From positions 1-42,422 of the forward strand of contig CANQRM010000024.1 of assembly GCA_947626265.1 (NCBI GenBank): 42,422 bases of DNA. The letters are read 5' to 3'. The stretch is from an uncultured Oscillospiraceae bacterium (GTDB taxonomy: Bacteria; Bacillota; Clostridia; Oscillospirales; Oscillospiraceae). Position numbers and translations under genes: made by a program. This document shows positions 42,402-42,422 of the stretch, one piece after another; position 1 is the first letter of the stretch; every line of letters begins with the position of its first letter. Under the pieces are notes generated by a model. It saw only the letters and a program-made list of their open reading frames with translations, made no database searches and had not been told where the DNA came from.

Positions 42402-42422
42402 CATTATGCTAAAATATGAAGG

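Overview
The window looks like chromosomal DNA of a high-GC gut Clostridia member, most likely Oscillospiraceae (Flavonifractor/Oscillibacter/Lawsonibacter-like). This rests on overall GC richness, AGGAGG-type ribosome sites, DegV, GHKL/LytTR signalling, single-chain class II glycyl-tRNA synthetase and short multi-hairpin intergenic repeats. The genus is inference.

Layout. 1-5183 (+): a MacAB/HlyD-type export operon with a 5'-cut adaptor, an ATPase, a second adaptor with a long disordered insertion, and an FtsX-like permease. 5342-7278 (-): lysA followed by a class I glutamine amidotransferase. 7426-12157: formate/nitrite channel, a QueT/YhhQ-type queuosine-precursor transporter behind a structured leader, a 38-residue ORF, a lipid kinase, a membrane-anchored XRE regulator, a DegV protein and tRNA-Pro(UGG).

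12297-25650 (-): a transporter and signalling block. A LytTR response regulator and GHKL sensor kinase lie upstream of a periplasmic binding protein, an SLC1/DAACS-like carrier, and a 1143-residue protein fusing binding lobes, permease and ATPase. Two near-duplicate DAACS-like carriers and a purine permease follow. All three DAACS-like proteins have an N-terminal degenerate RsbW/GHKL-like domain, and the ABC fusion has a similar domain at its C terminus. A direct repeat with 21-bp periodicity, typical of LytTR sites, sits between the regulators and the transporter operon. I consider this block a candidate undescribed transport/signalling system.

25815-33411 (-): a Lar-like zinc-ribbon protein, a palindromic repeat, a catalytically dead tyrosine recombinase, a 1033-residue surface protein, a 288-bp segment bounded by 20-bp inverted repeats (19/20 match), a catalytically complete tyrosine recombinase, a GH51 arabinofuranosidase and abutting tRNA-Asp/tRNA-Thr. 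The bounded segment carries a near-consensus promoter pointing away from the surface-protein gene. It also carries a terminator-like hairpin facing that gene, and a hairpin plus T-run lies at its far edge. This is the layout of an invertible ON/OFF promoter switch, shown here in the OFF orientation.

33623-42401: a membrane-anchored Pro/Thr-rich extracellular protein, an O-antigen-ligase-like polymerase/ligase, a YfbR-like nucleotidase, glycyl-tRNA synthetase, a small membrane protein, a degenerate NAD-synthetase-like protein and an MFS transporter. No rRNA, CRISPR array, prophage or insertion-sequence transposase was seen.
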